From contig NZ_JNLE01000003.1 in the NCBI RefSeq assembly GCF_000702945.1, positions 4,139,501 to 4,203,500 on the forward strand: DNA of 64,000 bases, given 5' to 3'. Of this stretch, positions 62,897 through 64,000 are shown one piece after another (positions within the stretch are counted from its first letter, which is position 1; the number at the start of each line of letters is the position of its first letter). The notes under the pieces are model-generated. The model was not told the origin of the DNA. It ran no database searches and saw only the letters and a list, made by a program, of their open reading frames with translations. This stretch comes from Clostridium sp. KNHs205 (GTDB lineage Bacteria > Bacillota > Clostridia > Lachnospirales > Lachnospiraceae). A program made the position numbers and the translations under genes.

Positions 62897-64000
62897 TTAA
62901 TCAGCCAGATAATCAACCTTCAGATTATATGGACTATAGGTATTCTGTTCCAAAATATAAGCTACATAAATATCATCTTCATAGTAGATTTTAAAATTCC
63001 TGGGATATATCTGCAATATTTTCTGTGCCCAGTAAAATGCCTGTGACTCTATAACCGCACGTTGAAAATAATAGTCCTGAGCATCTCCAAAAAATGTAAA
63101 ATCCATTGCCGCATATTTTAAATCCACATTAACCGGTCCGTAGGTATAATCCTGTAACACCTTTTTTTCAATGAAAAAGAAAACATATTCAGTGGGAAAG
63201 GTAAATTCCTCACTATTCCCATTGACCATATCCATAAATTCTGATAACTCCGTATGGTAGCCGTAATCCAAAATATCATAATATTCATCAGTGGGCGAAA
63301 CAACGGTATAGGTATTTCTTTCGTAAGATTTCTTAATATGACGTAGCAGATACTCTGATTCATTATAATAAGCCTGGTTAACATCAAAAAAGGAATGATA
63401 CCAGCCCATCTCTACAATCATGATTGCTGCAACTCCGCAAAAAACAGCAGAAAGTCCCTTTAAGGCAAATTGATAATGCCGGTTTTTCCAAAAGCCAAGA
63501 ATCCGGAAAGCAAAATCAACCGGCAGCATAAAAATGAGACCAATGAAGGGTTCTGCAAAGGTTGAGGCTCTGGCTGCGGCAATTAACTCAATAAATCCCA
63601 GCTCTTCTGCTGCTCCGACAATACATAACACTATCATATTAAGTATGATCGCTATGTACACATGCCCGACGTTTCTGGTCTGCTTTCTGAATAGCATTAT
63701 AACCGCACAGAGAAAGCCGCTGAATATACTATAAAACATTAACCGGGTAGCACTGGCTCCAAACATTGCAAGCAATCCGAAGTTGAACATTGCATTATAG
63801 AAATACCTCACTATCTCAACAGCCGACATGGCAGAATAGTCTACATGAATCTTTTTATCCTTACCGCCGTTTTCTTCCGTTTTGGTTTCTGAACCATTTT
63901 CACCTGTTGTATTATTTCCCTTACCCTGTGCTTCTTCTAACCTCTGCTGATAATCCGAACCTTTTCCATTCCATTCCTCATCTGCAATAACACTTGTTGC
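62897..64000 (-). CDS. Large membrane protein, possibly DUF6056-like (N-terminus outside window)
   Basis: The open frame reaches the right edge, so only the C-terminal 368 residues are seen. They begin with a hydrophilic Gly/Asn/Glu/Lys-rich stretch (KGNNTTGENGSETKTEENGG), probably an extracellular loop. Several helices follow (FGLLAMFGASATRLMFYSIF, IYAIIL-type segments), then a soluble C-terminal domain of about 150 residues. The layout resembles DUF6056-type membrane proteins near glycosyltransferases. No catalytic motif is visible. The stop is 69 bases before the GT8 start. Confidence 0.6.
   Translation of the reverse strand, partial: ATSVIADEEWNGKGSDYQQRLEEAQGKGNNTTGENGSETKTEENGGKDKKIHVDYSAMSAVEIVRYFYNAMFNFGLLAMFGASATRLMFYSIFSGFLCAVIMLFRKQTRNVGHVYIAIILNMIVLCIVGAAEELGFIELIAAARASTFAEPFIGLIFMLPVDFAFRILGFWKNRHYQFALKGLSAVFCGVAAIMIVEMGWYHSFFDVNQAYYNESEYLLRHIKKSYERNTYTVVSPTDEYYDILDYGYHTELSEFMDMVNGNSEEFTFPTEYVFFFIEKKVLQDYTYGPVNVDLKYAAMDFTFFGDAQDYYFQRAVIESQAFYWAQKILQIYPRNFKIYYEDDIYVAYILEQNTYSPYNLKVDYLAD

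Overview
The window looks like a low-GC, spore-forming, Gram-positive chromosome of the Lachnospiraceae / Clostridium cluster XIVa type. The evidence is a SpoVB-type flippase, two tRNA-sensing T-box leaders, a GEMM-I cyclic di-GMP riboswitch, an Rrf2/IscR-cysteine desulfurase pair, NfnAB-type electron-bifurcating subunits, a DUF5688 protein and several two-component systems. No rRNA or species marker is visible, so the assignment stays at family level.

1-12.2 kb holds housekeeping and signalling genes: iscS (cut by the window edge) and iscR, spoVB, a diguanylate cyclase behind a c-di-GMP riboswitch and terminator, a GyrI-like protein, an APH-type kinase, a short alanyl-tRNA synthetase behind an Ala T-box, a second GGDEF protein and two short-chain dehydrogenases. 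12.2-19.8 kb is one minus-strand signalling block: chemotaxis-type transducer, membrane protein, OmpR-type regulator, histidine kinase and two paralogous two-helix membrane proteins. A group II intron sits between the paralogs, just after a terminator, and a frameshifted small gene follows. 19.9-27.9 kb carries a MetA acyltransferase (acetyl-type residue Glu111) behind a Met T-box, an MFS exporter, DNA ligase LigA, a pseudouridine synthase with a long lysine-rich tail and a secreted protein.

28.1-39.3 kb is an AT-rich integrated element of about 11 kb. It begins at the 3' end of a tRNA-Arg(CCG) gene and is bounded by direct repeats (29 identical bases) at 28198 and 39264. A tyrosine integrase and a HTH/excisionase-like gene lie at the left end and a second HTH gene at the right end. 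An identical 20-base double repeat lies just inside each end. The cargo is mostly unrecognised: a Cys-rich protein, a two-gene unit with a two-helix/GAF-like protein, small membrane proteins, a tail-spike-like protein with an S74 chaperone domain, and several broken small genes. A phage lysis module (metalloprotease-like protein, amidase, holin) lies just outside the right repeat, so more than one phage-related insertion probably occurred here.

41-64 kb returns to chromosomal genes: thymidine kinase, YetF-like and YhhN-like membrane proteins, an ABC exporter pair, a degenerate-GGDEF/EAL protein, NfnA/NfnB, a VanRS-like two-component system, CYTH and HD proteins, an ABC-F ATPase, a PadR/HAAS pair with an operator between -35 and -10, and a surface-glycan cluster (GtrA, GT8, large membrane protein) cut by the right edge. 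Three c-di-GMP proteins plus a c-di-GMP riboswitch make that second messenger a recurring theme. Two unrelated degenerate tandem arrays (about 3.06-3.27 kb and 43.96-44.13 kb) are unexplained. The best candidates for undescribed biology are the tRNA-Arg element and its cargo.
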